A stretch of 64,000 nt of DNA from Coffea arabica (GCF_036785885.1 NC_092310.1:4774001-4838000), one strand, 5' to 3'. Counted from the stretch's first letter, positions 34,878 through 47,105 are shown. Program-made: numbers and translations. The notes: generated by a model from the sequence alone, not told the origin.

Positions 34878-37800
34878 GGTTTCAATGTCGAAAGTCAAAT
34901 TTGGAAACCTAGCCGATTTTGAGAAAACATCCATTGCATCCAGCCATTTGATCAGTTGGAGTTTTGACCCGCGCTTCACTAAGAAAATTTGTCGACGAAT
35001 TCCAATCTCTTCAATAGGAAATTTGTCAAATCCACGCGTTTTTGCAATTTCTGGTATCAATCAGAAGTGATTTATCCATTTGGGCGAGGTCCTCATTTTG
35101 ACAAATGTCTCTTATCATTCCAATTGGCCAAAATTTTTCAAATCATTTTTCACTCCATAAGCTGATCGGATCCATCAGGTATTGTATAGTGCCTACTCTA
35201 GCGGATTGCATTTCCATGCTAGGCCTACCCTTGGCATAAAAGGGTTCCCCCATAGGACATGCATACCGATTTTGCAGTTTTGCCTACTAACTCGGGGTAT
35301 TTTTCTTTTGTTTTCCCCCTCCCCTGCATTCATAAAATGCTTCAATAAGGCGAAAACATTCTTCTATATCTGATGATAATTTTGGTCCAATAAAGTTTGA
35401 AGGTTACAAGTATTATTTGATTCTTGGGTAGATCTTGCCACGGAGACATGAAAGATCCATCTGAAGGCTCTAGGCCAAAATCTCTGAGAGGCTTTATAAT
35501 TGTTTTTCAAAGGAAAATTCTGTTTATTTGATGTGTTAATACATTTTTGCTCTAAAAGAAAGGGAGACAAAAAGAGTATATATGTGGAGCTCTTTAGAAG
35601 TTTTTTTTTTCTTCTCATTTGTATCATAATTGAACGAGAAATTTTGTTTCAAATTTTTTCAGCAATAAAAATTTTTGGACAATTATTGTTTTTGTATATT
35701 CATGTACATTTCATTCTTTATTCTTACTCATTGGAGAGTTCATGATGAATTTTGAGAAATAAAACCAAATTGAGATTTTTTCCAACCTCAGTCTGAGGAT
35801 TCACAAGTGTATACTCTCTAAAATCTTCATGCATACCAGGTTGGTGATCCGAGCTGTACAATAAAAGTGCTCAAAAATAAGAGAGGTCCTTCAAAAGGCC
35901 CAATGAGATACCTTTTCTCCTTCGCTGAACAATTCATGTTTTGCCACTTCTATTGACCCCATTGGGGCAACCTTTACTTGGAAAAATGTCCATGGTTTCT
36001 AATTAGACTCAAATCACATCTAAGTGAAAGTGAAAGGGTGCATTATTCTTATTTGTTTTGAAAATTTGGAATGATACTTTGAGCATTTGTTTCTCTACCC
36101 ATACAGATTTTATCATTTGCTCTCCCGTTTGAGCCTTTAAAAGAATAACTTCGTTTCAAATAAGCGCCTTGATGATCACAACCCTACATGGGAAAATTTT
36201 CGAATATCAAAAGGGGGAATGGATTCTCAATGAGCATTTCTTTACTTTGGTTTGTCATGAAGCGTAAGAATGATGCTTTGGCCATCGTTTCTACCACTTA
36301 AACACTGCTTTATCCCTTGCATCCTCATTTGAGCCAAAATTGCTGGTTCTTTTCAAAGCACTTATGATCGCCCCCCACACTGGGGAAGAAGATTGGAGAA
36401 TTTTCCAAAAGAGAGAGAAAAGCCAAAATGCTAAGGCTAAAAGGGAGAGAACCGCAAATTGGAAATTTGATTCCACTTCGGTTCCAATGTTGAAAAAAGA
36501 AAAGGAAGAATTTCATCTGGCGGATCATCTATGCTTCACAGGCGTCTTCCTCAGTCAATTAATTCAAATACATGCGAGAAATTTCGTCATTAATGAAAGT
36601 TTCCTTTCAGAGTTAATGTAAAGAACGGGATAAAGGTCAGGCCCTCTTCTTTTCCAAGCGAATATTCTATCCTTAGTTATCCCTTTTGAGCCTTCAAAAT
36701 GAATTATTTCGTTTGGCAACCCCTGAGAATTGCAAACCCCACACTGGGGTAAGTTTGAGTTGAAAAGAAAAGAAAAGCCTCAAGAGGTGAAATGTGATAA
36801 AGAAAAATCAAAAGGGAAAAGAAAAGAGAACCTCGGTTGAGTATAAACTGGGGCCAATTTTGAAAAATCTCAAAGAAATGGCAAAAGGCCAAAAGAAAAT
36901 TCAATCAGAAAAGAAAATGATGAAAGAGCCTCAAGTTGAGAATAAACTGGGGCGAGTTATGATTTAACCCTAAAAAGAGGGTTGGCACAATGATGCGATC
37001 TTAGATCATTTAAACAGCTTTTGAAATCTGCTTTCAAGCCTTAACTTTTCTGAGTACCCCACCTGATCCCATTACAAAAGCCGAAAGTCCTGACTTCTGT
37101 TCTCTGCAATAGCCCTGTCCAGAAAATTTCTGATGTCGAAAATTTTAGCTGTATTTTTGAATTGCTTGGGTATGGGGTTGACGCTACTCATCATGTGAAA
37201 ACCCGCAAAGGGCATTTTTGGAAAAAGAAAGAAAAGCAAGAAAAGCAAGGAAAATAAATGCAAAGGAAAAGTGCAAAAACATTCAATGCTGAAATTCCCT
37301 GTTGAGTGATGATAAAAGTCAGACAAAGTTCAGATTTGCAAATTCAAAATAGAGGCAATTTTGGAAAAGAGCGATCTTCAGTGCAATGTCCTTGAAAATC
37401 TTATTCCTTTAACTATCGTTTCAAACCACATTACAAGGTCATAAAGTCCATCGTTGACTTATCTTTCATGACAACTTGAAGTGAAGGCTATGCTTTTAAA
37501 AATTCATCAATCATTTGTGATCATAAGGGTTAACCAATTTTCACATGTTTAGCTATCGTTTCTACCCATACATTGCAAGCTTATAAAAGCTTATATGTTG
37601 ACTAAGTTTTCTCAATAAATAAGGGTGACAAACTCTTTTCTTTCACTAAGATGTGATATTGAATGGATTACATACAATTGGGGCACAAAATAAGACAAAT
37701 CTTGATTTCTCATTTTCCTTAGCCATTTCAAAAGCAGAAATAATACCCACTCGGTGATCCTGAAAGATTGAGCTAACAGGAAATGGTGACCCATTACCCA

Positions 37801-38475
37801 AAGCATCGATGCTAAAGTGAGGAAGAAATCTTTTGTAATTGGGCATTATTTTGAGAAATTCATCACGAAATTTTCTGTATGAGTTTAAGCAAGACATTTT
37901 AGATTTCTTCACATTGTATAGGAAACACAGTTCCTTACTTTGTTCAAATAAATGAAACTTCATCCAAACACATTTTTGCAATTAGATGTGCCCACACTGG
38001 GGCAAGTTTTCATTGGAGGGATTTTGTAAAATAAGCCCACATTGGGGCAAATTTTTGTTCATGAGATTTCATAAAATAAGCCCACATTGGGGCAAAATTT
38101 TCCGCAATACATTTGAGGATTTCGTCCAAAAGTCAAAATGATACATTTTCGAATCAATCACGTTGCTCTTTTCATGAAATTTAAGTGCATGTCATGCTTT
38201 GTTAAGACCCCTGTGCAGGTATTCATGATTCAAAATGACGAAAAGCATCCAGTAAGGCGGAAGGCCGATACTGCAAAGAGAAGCAAGAAGAAGGAGGAAA
38301 AATGGACCCGACACTGGGGCAAATTTTGTTGAAAAATTCTCTCGGAAAAATCCGAAGGGAAGGGAAAAATTCAGAAAAATCAAAAATCAAAAATCAAAAT
38401 CAAATTCTTGTTTCTTGGAAAATCAAATTTAATGTCTTGTTTCTTGACAAATCCAATTCAATTTCTTGTTCCAAA
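34878..38475. other. LARD middle region, non-coding
   Basis: 3.6 kb with no supported gene. It holds a dispersed motif of CCCCACACTGGGG type at about 35957, 36371, 36737, 37991, 38036, 38090 and 38310, with weaker forms (AAACTGGGGC) near 36846 and 36943. Confidence 0.55.
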
Positions 38476-39010
38476 AAACAAGTTGGGCCTGGATTTCGTG
38501 CCGCCAACCTTCCAAAAATCAAGTTGGGCCTGGATTTCGTGCCGAGTTGGGCCTGGATTTCGTGCCGCCAACCTTCCAAAAAACAAGTTGGGCCTGGATT
38601 TCGTGCCAAAAAACAAGTTGGGCCTGGATTTCGTGCCGCCAACCTTCCAAAATCGAGTTGGATTTCGTGCCGCCAACCTTCCAAAAATCAAGTTGGGCCT
38701 GGATTTCGTGCCGCCAACCTTCCAAAAATCGAGTTGGGCCTGGATTTCGTGCCGCCAACATTCCAAAATCAAGTTGGGCCTGGATTTCGTGCCGCCAACC
38801 TTCCAAAAATCGAGTTGGGCCTGGATTTCGTGCATCCAACATTCCAAAATCGAGTTGGGCCTGGATTTTGTGCCGCCAACATTCCAAAGATCCTGTTGGG
38901 CCTGGACTTTGTGCCGCCAACATTCCAAAAGTCAAGTTGGGCCTGGATTTCGTGCCGCCAACATTCACAATATCACGTTGGGCCTGGATTTCGTGCCGCC
39001 AACATTTCAT
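38476..39010 (+). repeat. LARD tandem array 1, unit about 41 bp
   Basis: About 14 units of GTTGGGCCTGGATTTCGTGC followed by CGCCAACCTTCCAAAAATC. Some units are short (21-31 bp). Because many units are a multiple of three, long open frames arise on both strands; these are not genes. TTGG and CCAA at the unit ends are complementary. Confidence 0.9.
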
Positions 39011-39190
39011 TGGACAGGCTCGGGTTTTATCCCACTGACCGTTTTTATCTTTGTTGGGCACGGGTTTTATCCCTCCGACCTCGGCAGGCTCGGGTTTAAT
39101 CCCACTGACCGCTTTTATCTTTGTTGGGCACGGGTTTTATCCCTCCGACCTCGGCAGGCTCGGGTTTGATCCCACTGTCCGATTGTCAAA
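39011..39190 (+). repeat. LARD tandem array 2, core CGGGTTTTATCCC
   Basis: Five cores with alternating surroundings (GGCAGGCT...ACTGACC and GTTGGGCA...TCCGACC), a higher-order unit of about 73 bp. Confidence 0.8.
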
Positions 39191-39345
39191 AGCATTTCAT
39201 TTTCATTGCTATTGGAGTTGGGTTTGTCCCGCCAGTAAGCATTTCATTTTCATTGCTATTGGAGCTGGGTTTGTCCCGCCAGTAAGCATTTCATTTTCAT
39301 TGCTATTGGAGCTGGGTTTGTCCCGCCAGTGAGCATTTCATTTGC
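39191..39345 (+). repeat. LARD tandem array 3, core GGGTTTGTCCC
   Basis: Three units of about 47 bp: AGCATTTCATTTTCATTGCT, ATTGGAGCTGGGTTTGTCCC and GCCAGT. Confidence 0.85.
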
Positions 39346-39892
39346 ATTCGCCACTAGCCGTTGGGTTTGTCCCACTGGTGAGCCTTTTATTTGCATTCGC
39401 CACTGGAGCGTGAGGTTTGTCCCGCCAGTGAGCATTTCATTTTCTTTGTCACTAGCCGTTGGGTTTGTCCCACTAGTGAGCCTTTCATTTGTTCTGCCAC
39501 TAGTCGTGGGTCAGTCCCACTAGTGCGCATTTCATTTTGTTCAGCCACTAGCCGTGGGTCAGTCCCACTAGTGCGCATTCCTTTTATTTAGCCACTAGCC
39601 GTGGGTCAGTCCCACTAGTGCGCATTTCTTTTTATTCTGCCACTAGCCGTGGGTCAGTCCCACTGCGCTAGTGGGTCAGTCCCACTAGTGCGCATTCCTT
39701 TTATTCTGCCACTAGCCGTGGGTCAGTCCCACTAGTGAGCATTTCCTTTTTCACTGCCACTAGCAGTGGGTCAGTCCCACTAGTGTGCATTTTATTTTCG
39801 TTAGCCACTAGCCGTGGGTCAGTCCCACTAGTGAGCATTTCCTTTTGTACCGCCACTAGCCGTGGGTTAGTCCCACTAGTGAGCATCCCATG
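39346..39892 (+). repeat. LARD tandem array 4, CCACTAG...GGGTCAGTCCC...CTAGTG
   Basis: About eleven units of roughly 47 bp. Early units keep the GGGTTTGTCCC core of array 3; later ones have GGGTCAGTCCC. Arms CACTAG and CTAGTG pair, and in one unit near 39397 they are CACTGG and CCAGTG. Confidence 0.88.
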
Positions 39893-40140
39893 ATTTTTTA
39901 ATTTTATTCGGGTCAGTCCCATGATTAAAAGCTTGTTCGGGTCAGTCTCATGATTTTACATTCCTGTTCGGGTCAGTCCCGTTTAAATTCTGTTCGGGTG
40001 AGTCTCGTTTAAATTCTGTTCGGGTCAGTCCCGTTTTAAATTCTGTTCGGGTCAGTCCCGTTTAATCCCTGTTCGGGTCAGTCCCGTTTTAATTTCTGTT
40101 CGGGTCAGTCCCGTTTTAATTCATGTTTGGGTCAATCCCC
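39893..40140 (+). repeat. LARD tandem array 5, GTTCGGGTCAGTCCCGTTT
   Basis: About nine units of 26-28 bp, GTTCGGGTCAGTCCCGTTTT plus AAATTC. The hairpin is now CGGG/CCCG. Confidence 0.88.
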
Positions 40141-40271
40141 ATTTCAACATTTTGATAAAGAGGTCAGGCCTCGTTTCCAGAGCATTCATCGTTCAAGACA
40201 TTCACTGCCTAATAACACAGGTAAGTATTTGGTGTCTATTTTTTTGTCTCAAGTTTTTCCAAAACTCAGAC

Positions 40272-40285
40272 AAAGAGGGGCAAAC
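40272..40285 (+). other. LARD polypurine tract
   Basis: AAAGAGGGGCAAAC directly before the 3' LTR. Confidence 0.75.
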
Positions 40286-42941
40286 TGTAGACACCAAATT
40301 TTTGGTGTAATTTCATTTACTTTTTATCTTTTATTTTAGTTTTTTATTTGTCGTGTTAATTCCCTTTTTAGTTTTTAGTTTTTTAGTTTTATTTTATTTT
40401 TAAGTTTTTAGCATAGAATTTCTCAAAAAGGGAAAAAGGAAAACATTCAAAAATATACTTTAGTTGTTTTTATTTAAATTCAATGTTTTCTTGAAAATGG
40501 AAAAAAAAAAAGAAGAAATATGTAGGAAAAATTGAAAAATGGCCACTTTGGTGTTTTTGGTTGTTTAGTTTTTTTAAAATTGTTTTCATTATTATTATCG
40601 TTATTATTATTAGTATTACCTGTTTTTTTTTGTCAATTCTGTTAATTTGTTATTACTATTATTTATTTTTATCAATATTGTTTTAATCAAAAAAAAACAA
40701 ACAAAAAAAACAAAAAAAAAAAAGATGAAGCAAACCCGCGACAGCAAGCTGCGGAAACGCAGCTTGCAAATAAGATTGCAGGAGGTCCTTGGGGGAAAAA
40801 ATTGAGCTACGAATGGCCTAGACACCTGGAGAGGGGATGAATCTAGAGGAAGTAGCTAGGTTTTGGACGAAAAAAAGGAAGCCGCAAGGGAGCAAGAACG
40901 AAAAAGAAAAGGGCGAGAGAAGGAGGTAACAACGGCTGGGGTTGAGCAGTGAAGAAAAAGGTCAGCTTTGAGAGAGAAGGGGAGAGAGGCTGAGAATCTA
41001 GTTGAACCGGCAAGAAGGGAGAAAAAACGGAGAGGGAAGAAAGAGATCAAAAAGCTTGAGAGGGGGACGGCTGGAAGTCTGAGGAAAGAAAAGGAAAACG
41101 CAGAACAGCTGCGGTTTCAGAGGAGATCGCTACTTGGGTGGCTGTGGAACTCAACCGGCCTGGTTTCGTGGCCAAGCTCCGTGAGCAGGTGAACGTCGAG
41201 GGTCTTATTGTCGACGCTGGCTGTGGTAGTGGCGCTGTTGTTGCTGTTGCTGCTTTCCTTCTACTGCTGTCGATTCCAGCACCACACTCCGCCCCAAAGC
41301 CTGCTGGCTACGGCTGAAACGTGACCTCCTGGAGTGTTACACGTTTATCCCACTCCTCTCAGGTAACCATGAATCTTTGGGCATGTTTGCAGCGAGTTTT
41401 TGTTCCTTGTTGCAATGTTGATGATATTTTTTAGCAGTAAAAGGCATGGGTATCCTGATTTTTGTTAATTTAGAAATTGGTTGCATGATTTGTGATTTGG
41501 ATAATGAAGCCCATAAAGATTGCAGCAATCTTACCGAATGTGTTGTTGATTACAAGAAACTTCTTTTTTGCTTGAACTCTCGGCTTGATGGCCATTAAAA
41601 CGTTCAATGTTTTTCTTGCTTGCGTTTAGACATCCTGGAGTTGAACTTTGTGTATGAAATCTGCTGCAATAAACTTGCAAGCTCTCAGCTTGTTGCGGCA
41701 ATGCACGCGGACAACTTGTGTGCGTTGGTTTTGCTAAATTTTCTGGAAGTATAAACATCAAGGTTCTATGATAAAAGTGGGAAGAAAGCCTTGTTATCTT
41801 GTTGCTTTGATTCCAGTTTTTTGGGGTGTTTGAATGAAATGAAGATTGCATTCGTTATGAAAAGCTTACAGCAGAAATGTTTGTTGCAGAAATGTTTTGA
41901 AAGCTTGGCACGAAGTTATTCGAGTTGTTTCAGATTTGCATATACGAGTTTCATGATGCAAAGTGAAAGGATTGTGTGGTTGTTTGCTTGGATTTAATTG
42001 TGTTTGGAAGCTGATTTTGATGAAGTGTTGATTGCAGAAGCTTTGTCTAAAATAAAATTGCAGAAGCTTAAACTTTCACGTATGTTGCATGAAAAAACTT
42101 TCAAAATTGCATTCTTACCCCCCAAGTCCTCCTTTTACTCACTATGGCCCAAATAATTGAAAAAACTAATCAATTTGGTCCTTTTGATTTCGAAGCAATG
42201 CTACGAAGGCCCAATGATGTTCTAAATTCTTGCAATCGAGTCATGAAGTAGTTGTATTTTAGCCATTACTTGCCCTTTTCTTTACCTTTGGACCCTTGAA
42301 GTTCCTAAAAGTGTTTGATTAAGTTCGAGTGCTTGGTTAATGTTCGCACTTTAGTCCTTGGTAGTTTTAATTTCGAAACTTCATTGCTTGCTTTGCTTCA
42401 ATTAACTACTATGTCTTGTTTTCATTGCAATTAATTCATGATTTTAGTGGCTTTAGGATCATGTGAGCTGTGTACTTGCACTTTTCTTTTAGTTTTTTCT
42501 CAATTAAAGAGGTACCTTGACCTTCTTATTGTTTTGAAGCCATTTTTTCTTTCATTTGGACATCATTCCAAGGGAGGTATAATTTCTTTTATCCCTTTTG
42601 TTTCTCTCCTATGTGATCCAATGTGCTAAGTGAAATTGCATGTCTACTTTGCTTTCCTAACCTTTCCTTAATTCCTTTTACTTATGTCATTTACTTTTGT
42701 TTTCATTTAAGTTATTCTTTTAATGGGGTATGTGTACACCTCTTGGCTTGTAATAGATAGGGCTTTGGCGAGCAATTTGGTCCATTCTCCCTCTTCCCCC
42801 TTTTGTTTTAGTTAGTGAATGTAATAGGTTCATTAGCTTGGTTGCATGCCCATGTGCTACGTGTTACTTGCTTTATTAGGGCCTTGCATCTAGTCGAGCA
42901 TGCTAAGTGTTACGTGCTACGTGTTTATGAATTTTGATATG
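40286..42941 (+). repeat. LARD 3' LTR, truncated by insertion
   Basis: Matches 28939-31602 nearly base for base until TTTTGATATG at 42941, where an Athila-type LTR end (TGACAGG) starts. The rest of this LTR must lie beyond the window. ATATG is the candidate target duplication. Confidence 0.92.
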
Positions 42942-44690
42942 TGACAGGTGTCGAGCCTGTGCAATAATAAATACCTACTCGAGAAAAATAAATTTTCTGT
43001 GTATAGTAGTGAGTAGGGTCGAATCCACAGGGACTGGGAAAAATTCGATTCTTTTTAAATTCGAGACACGGGGGATTTTTATCAGATAAAACTAAAAATA
43101 AATAATTAAACAATTTAACTAAAAAATAATTAAACAATTTAACCAAAAATAAATAAATAATTAATACGAATGTAAATGGTAATTAAATAAATAATAAATA
43201 AATTCTAGCCAAGGATACAACTACGCAGACACAGTCCATTCATCCGATCATTGATGCAAAGAAAGTTCACTTAATTTTATTAACAGGTTAGTTATAGTTG
43301 CCGATAAACTCTAACGACCAGCTTTTCCTTAATTTATTGATAACCAAGGTACGACCATTGATTACCCCTAACCAGGAAATACTCCTAGGTACGACCGTAG
43401 GAATTAATTTCCTAATTGCATTAAAAACTAGAAAAGCCTAACCCAAATTAATAACACGCTACGAGGGTTATTTAAATCAGATTGCATGTCCCCCTAGTAT
43501 GTGAAAATACTAGTTGTCACTAATATTAACCAACTAAACAATTACGGATTTAATTGATTAATTTGACAAGAGATTAATAAGTTAAATTGCACATCGGGCT
43601 CTTGATATCCAATTAACAAAATAATCCCATGAAAATTAAAATAGAAAACATGCAAATATTAACAAATTAAGGAACACGTAAAATTAATTAGATCTCACAG
43701 ATATTTGGGACTGCGTCTTCGCGTTGATCCTTGACTAGAGGAGAAAATTAGCCACGCCTCATAAGAAAATTCCCACGCAATTTAATTGAATTCGAAGACA
43801 TAAATAACTCTTGCTAGTAACTGAAAATGAAAATTTGATTCTCCGTAATCTAATGAAATAGAACTAGTTTCATGAAAGAAACTAGTTTAAAGGAAGAGAC
43901 GGAAGAAAAATACAAAACAAATCAACTGAAGAGATCTTCACACCACACAAAACATGAAAGAACAAAATCCTATTTTATGACTAAAACTACCTATCTTCCT
44001 CTCCGTAGAGAGAAACTAATCTAATGTCTTTTTGCCGCCCGCTCTCATTCTCCTCTGCACTAGTTTTATAAGAGAACTAGTTACGTAGGAAGCAAATAGA
44101 AAAGCTACTTTCATCATCAAAGTCCACCTATGGCTAATGAGTACATCTCCCAAAAGAAGAACACATTTTCTAAATCAATGTTACGTGGTCCCCGCAGAAT
44201 TCTCTCCTTTTGATTTCTTATTGCTAGCGGACTTGTCAGGAATTAATAATAGGAAGGCAACTCTTCATCAGCAATTCCGTTGGTTTGCACAATTGGAAAG
44301 CTACAATCATCAAAGCCAACATCTTGGCTAATGAGTATATCTCCCACAATAAGGACAAACTTTCTACGTGGTCCCCGTTAGATAATGAAAGAAAACATCA
44401 TCCCAATTAATTCCAGCACAATCATCAATTCCTCTGCAATTATCAAAACGGAGGAGTCCACTATAATCATCAATTCCAGTACAAATACACCCGTGAAACC
44501 TACCTTGTATTTTCTTTAGAAACTTCCCACGTGTGGAGTATTTGTTGTAAGAAAATCTCTCTTTTCTGCTCTACTTCCTGAAATTGAGTCCAGATGCCAA
44601 ATATAAGTATATGTTAACAATTAAAATAATATTTGGCATGGAAACAGGGAAAAATTAACAATAAAATTGCTAACAATTAATACTCTATCA
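42942..44690 (-). repeat. Inverted Athila-type LTR
   Basis: 1749 bp, reverse complement of the LTRs at 49086 and 58681, from TGACAGGTGTCGAGCC to ACTCTATCA. By eye it differs from them at about a dozen sites, while those two look identical to each other. Confidence 0.93.
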
Positions 44691-44721
44691 ATTTCTGGGA
44701 TATAACATCTTGACACAGAAA
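44691..44721. other. Rearrangement junction with filler DNA
   Basis: About 30 bp between the inverted LTR and the truncated pol. It starts with ATTTC, the first bases of the inverted purine tract, then diverges. GATATAACATCT (44699-44710) is the reverse complement of 44783-44794 in the adjoining pol sequence. Confidence 0.65.
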
Positions 44722-46757
44722 ACGGGATAGTTTTGGGTCATGTTGTATCATCTACAGGTATTGAGGTTGATAAGGCAAAAATAGATGTTATATCTACTTT
44801 ACCTTACCCCGCGAGTGTGCGGGAAGTTCGTTCTTTCTTGGGTCACGCAGGTTTCTATAGAAGGTTCATCAAGGACTTCTCGAAAATTGGAGCACCCTTG
44901 TTCCAACTTTTGCAAAAAGATGTATCCTTCAAATTTGATGAAACATGTAAGGGGGCATTCAATAAGTTAAAGGAGTTATTGACCACCTCACCTATTATCC
45001 AACCCCCTGACTGGAACCTCCCATTCGAAATCATGTGTGACGCCAGCGACTATGCAGTGGGTGCGGTATTGGGTCAAAGAGTTGGAAAGGCAGCTCATGC
45101 TATCTACTACGCATCTCGAGCCTTGAACGGAGCTCAATTGAACTATTCAACCACCGAAAAGGAGCTTTTAGCAGTTGTTTTTGCCTTAGAGAAATTTCGG
45201 TCTTATTTACTTGGTGCTAAAGTTATTATTTTTTCTGATCATGCAGCTTTGCGGTATCTGTTGACCAAGAAAGAGGCAAAACCGCGATTGATACGGTGGA
45301 TATTGTTGTTACAAGAGTTCAACCTGGAGATCCGAGATAAGAAAGGGGCAGAGAACCTGGTAGCAGATCACTTGAGTCGACTACAAGTCGTCGAAGAGGA
45401 CCTCCCATTGAGAGAAGCATTTCCTGAGGAGCATTTATTTTCTATTAATTCATCCTTGCCTTGGTATGCAGATATTGTTAATTTTCTAGTCACTGACAAA
45501 TTTCCTACAGGATGGCCTAAGGCAAAGAGAGATAAGTTGAGGAGCGATGCAAAATTCTACATGTGGGATGATCCTTACCTCTGGAAGCGGGGTGCCGATC
45601 AAATCATCCGTAGATGTGTAAGTGAAGCTGAATTTCAATCCATTCTAGCCTATTGTCATTCTTTTGCATGTGGAGGTCACTTTGGACCAAAGAGAACGGC
45701 TCGTAAGGTGCTAGAGAGTGGATTCTATTGGCCAACTCTATTCAAAGATGCCTACTCATTTTGTAAGTCATGTGATAAGTGTCAAAGAGTGGGTAATATC
45801 TCTCGTAGGGGTCAAATGACTCAAACCCCAATGATTTTTGTTGAAATTTTTTACGTTTGGGGCATTGATTTTATGGGTCCTTTTCCTTCGTCCTGTGGTT
45901 TTTTGTATATATTGCTTGCTGTAGATTATGTTTCGAAGTGGGTAGAAGCAAAGGCCACCCGCACTAATGATTCCAAAGTGGTTGCAGAATTCGTTAAGTC
46001 TAATATTTTTGTCCGCTTTGGGATGCCACGAGCAATTGTAAGTGATCGGGGTACTCATTTCTGCAACAAAACGATCGCTGCAATGTTTAGGAGATACGGT
46101 GTCTTGCACAAAGTCTCTACATCCTACCATCCTCAGACAAATGGTCAGGCGGAAGTATCGAACCGAGAGATCAAATCAATTCTAGAAAAGATGGTCCGAC
46201 CCGATAGGAAGGATTGGAGTGTGAGACTAGAGGATGCACTATGGGCATATAGGACGGCATACAAGACACCCATTGGCATGTCCCCTTACCGATTGGTATT
46301 TGGAAAGCCATGTCATCTCCCGGTAGAGTTTGAGCATAGAGCGTTTTGGGCGGTCAAGCAATGCAATATGGATATCGAGGAGGGCGGAATTCAAAGGAAG
46401 TTGCAATTACAAGAGTTGGAAGAAATCCGAAATGAAGCATACGAGAATGCAATGATCTATAAAGAGAAGAATCGGATCTTTCATGACCAACAGATCTCTA
46501 GGAAGACATTCGTCTGCGGGCAAAAAGTTTTACTATACCACTCCAAATTGAAGTTATTTCCAGGTAAGCTACGTTCTCGTTGGATTGGTCCCTTTGTTGT
46601 AACTAATGTCTTTGATTATGGTGCAGTGGAGATCCAGAGTCTGAAGACGGAGAAGAAATTTGTGGTGAATGGTCATCGTCTCAAGCCTTATTATGATGAG
46701 GCTCCAGTTGAGCGAGTAGAGATGACGCATTTGGAGGACCCAATTTGCTTGGTTTAA
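44722..46757 (+). pseudogene. Athila-type pol, 5'-truncated copy A
   Basis: The sequence is nearly identical to 54315-56326 of copy B. It begins inside the reverse transcriptase, after the catalytic box, and keeps the thumb region ([19 protein letters not shown]), RNase H ([31 protein letters not shown]), the integrase zinc finger (CDKCQRVG) and the core with [18 protein letters not shown] and [11 protein letters not shown]. There is no gag, protease or reverse transcriptase active site and no start codon. It reads 11 codons further than copy B, which has a TAG where A has TTG. Confidence 0.93.
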
Positions 46758-47072
46758 GCAAATTATGGGCTATGTCTAGCCAAAGACATTAAAGAAAGGC
46801 GCTAGTTTGGGAGGCAACCCAAATATTAGTTTTGTTATTTCTAGTTGTTTTGTTCTTTCTAGTTGGTTCTTTTGCATTGGGTCATTTACTCGTTGGGTAG
46901 TATCAGTACTCATATTTCCTTTACTGAAATCAGGAAGTGAGATCTTGGCGTGCCCACGCGGCGTTGATGTCTCCTGAGGTCAGTGGATGTTTTATAATCT
47001 TGGCATGCCCACGCGGTGTTTGACGACCTAAAAAAAAAAAACCCTTCTTTTTCTTCTTTTCTTTTTCTTTCT

Positions 47073-47105
<33 letters not shown>

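Larger units (their letters stand above)
28939..42941 (+). mobile_element. Large non-coding LTR element (LARD, Ogre-like primer site)
   Basis: Two LTRs starting TGTAGACACCAAATTTTTGG: a complete 5' LTR (28939-32872, 3934 bp, ending GCGCGACA) and the first 2656 bp of the 3' LTR (40286-42941), cut by the Athila insertion. The interior (32873-40285, 7413 bp) starts with a tRNA-Arg-like primer site and ends with a purine tract, but has no gag, protease, reverse transcriptase, RNase H or integrase on either strand. That is the definition of a large retrotransposon derivative, which depends on proteins of a related element. The LTR start and primer site suggest an Ogre/Tat helper. The interior is dominated by hairpins and tandem repeats. 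With a complete 3' LTR it would be about 15.3 kb. Confidence 0.88.

Noticed and set aside
38476..39010. Regular repeats that look like a CRISPR array
   Set aside because: Plant nuclear context inside an LTR element; there are no unique spacers of constant length, and units are contiguous tandem repeats.
38302..39169. Open frames of 150-265 codons on both strands, repeating LGLDFVPPTFQ or similar
   Set aside because: They result from tandem units whose length is a multiple of three; all frames and both strands stay open, and there is no known domain.
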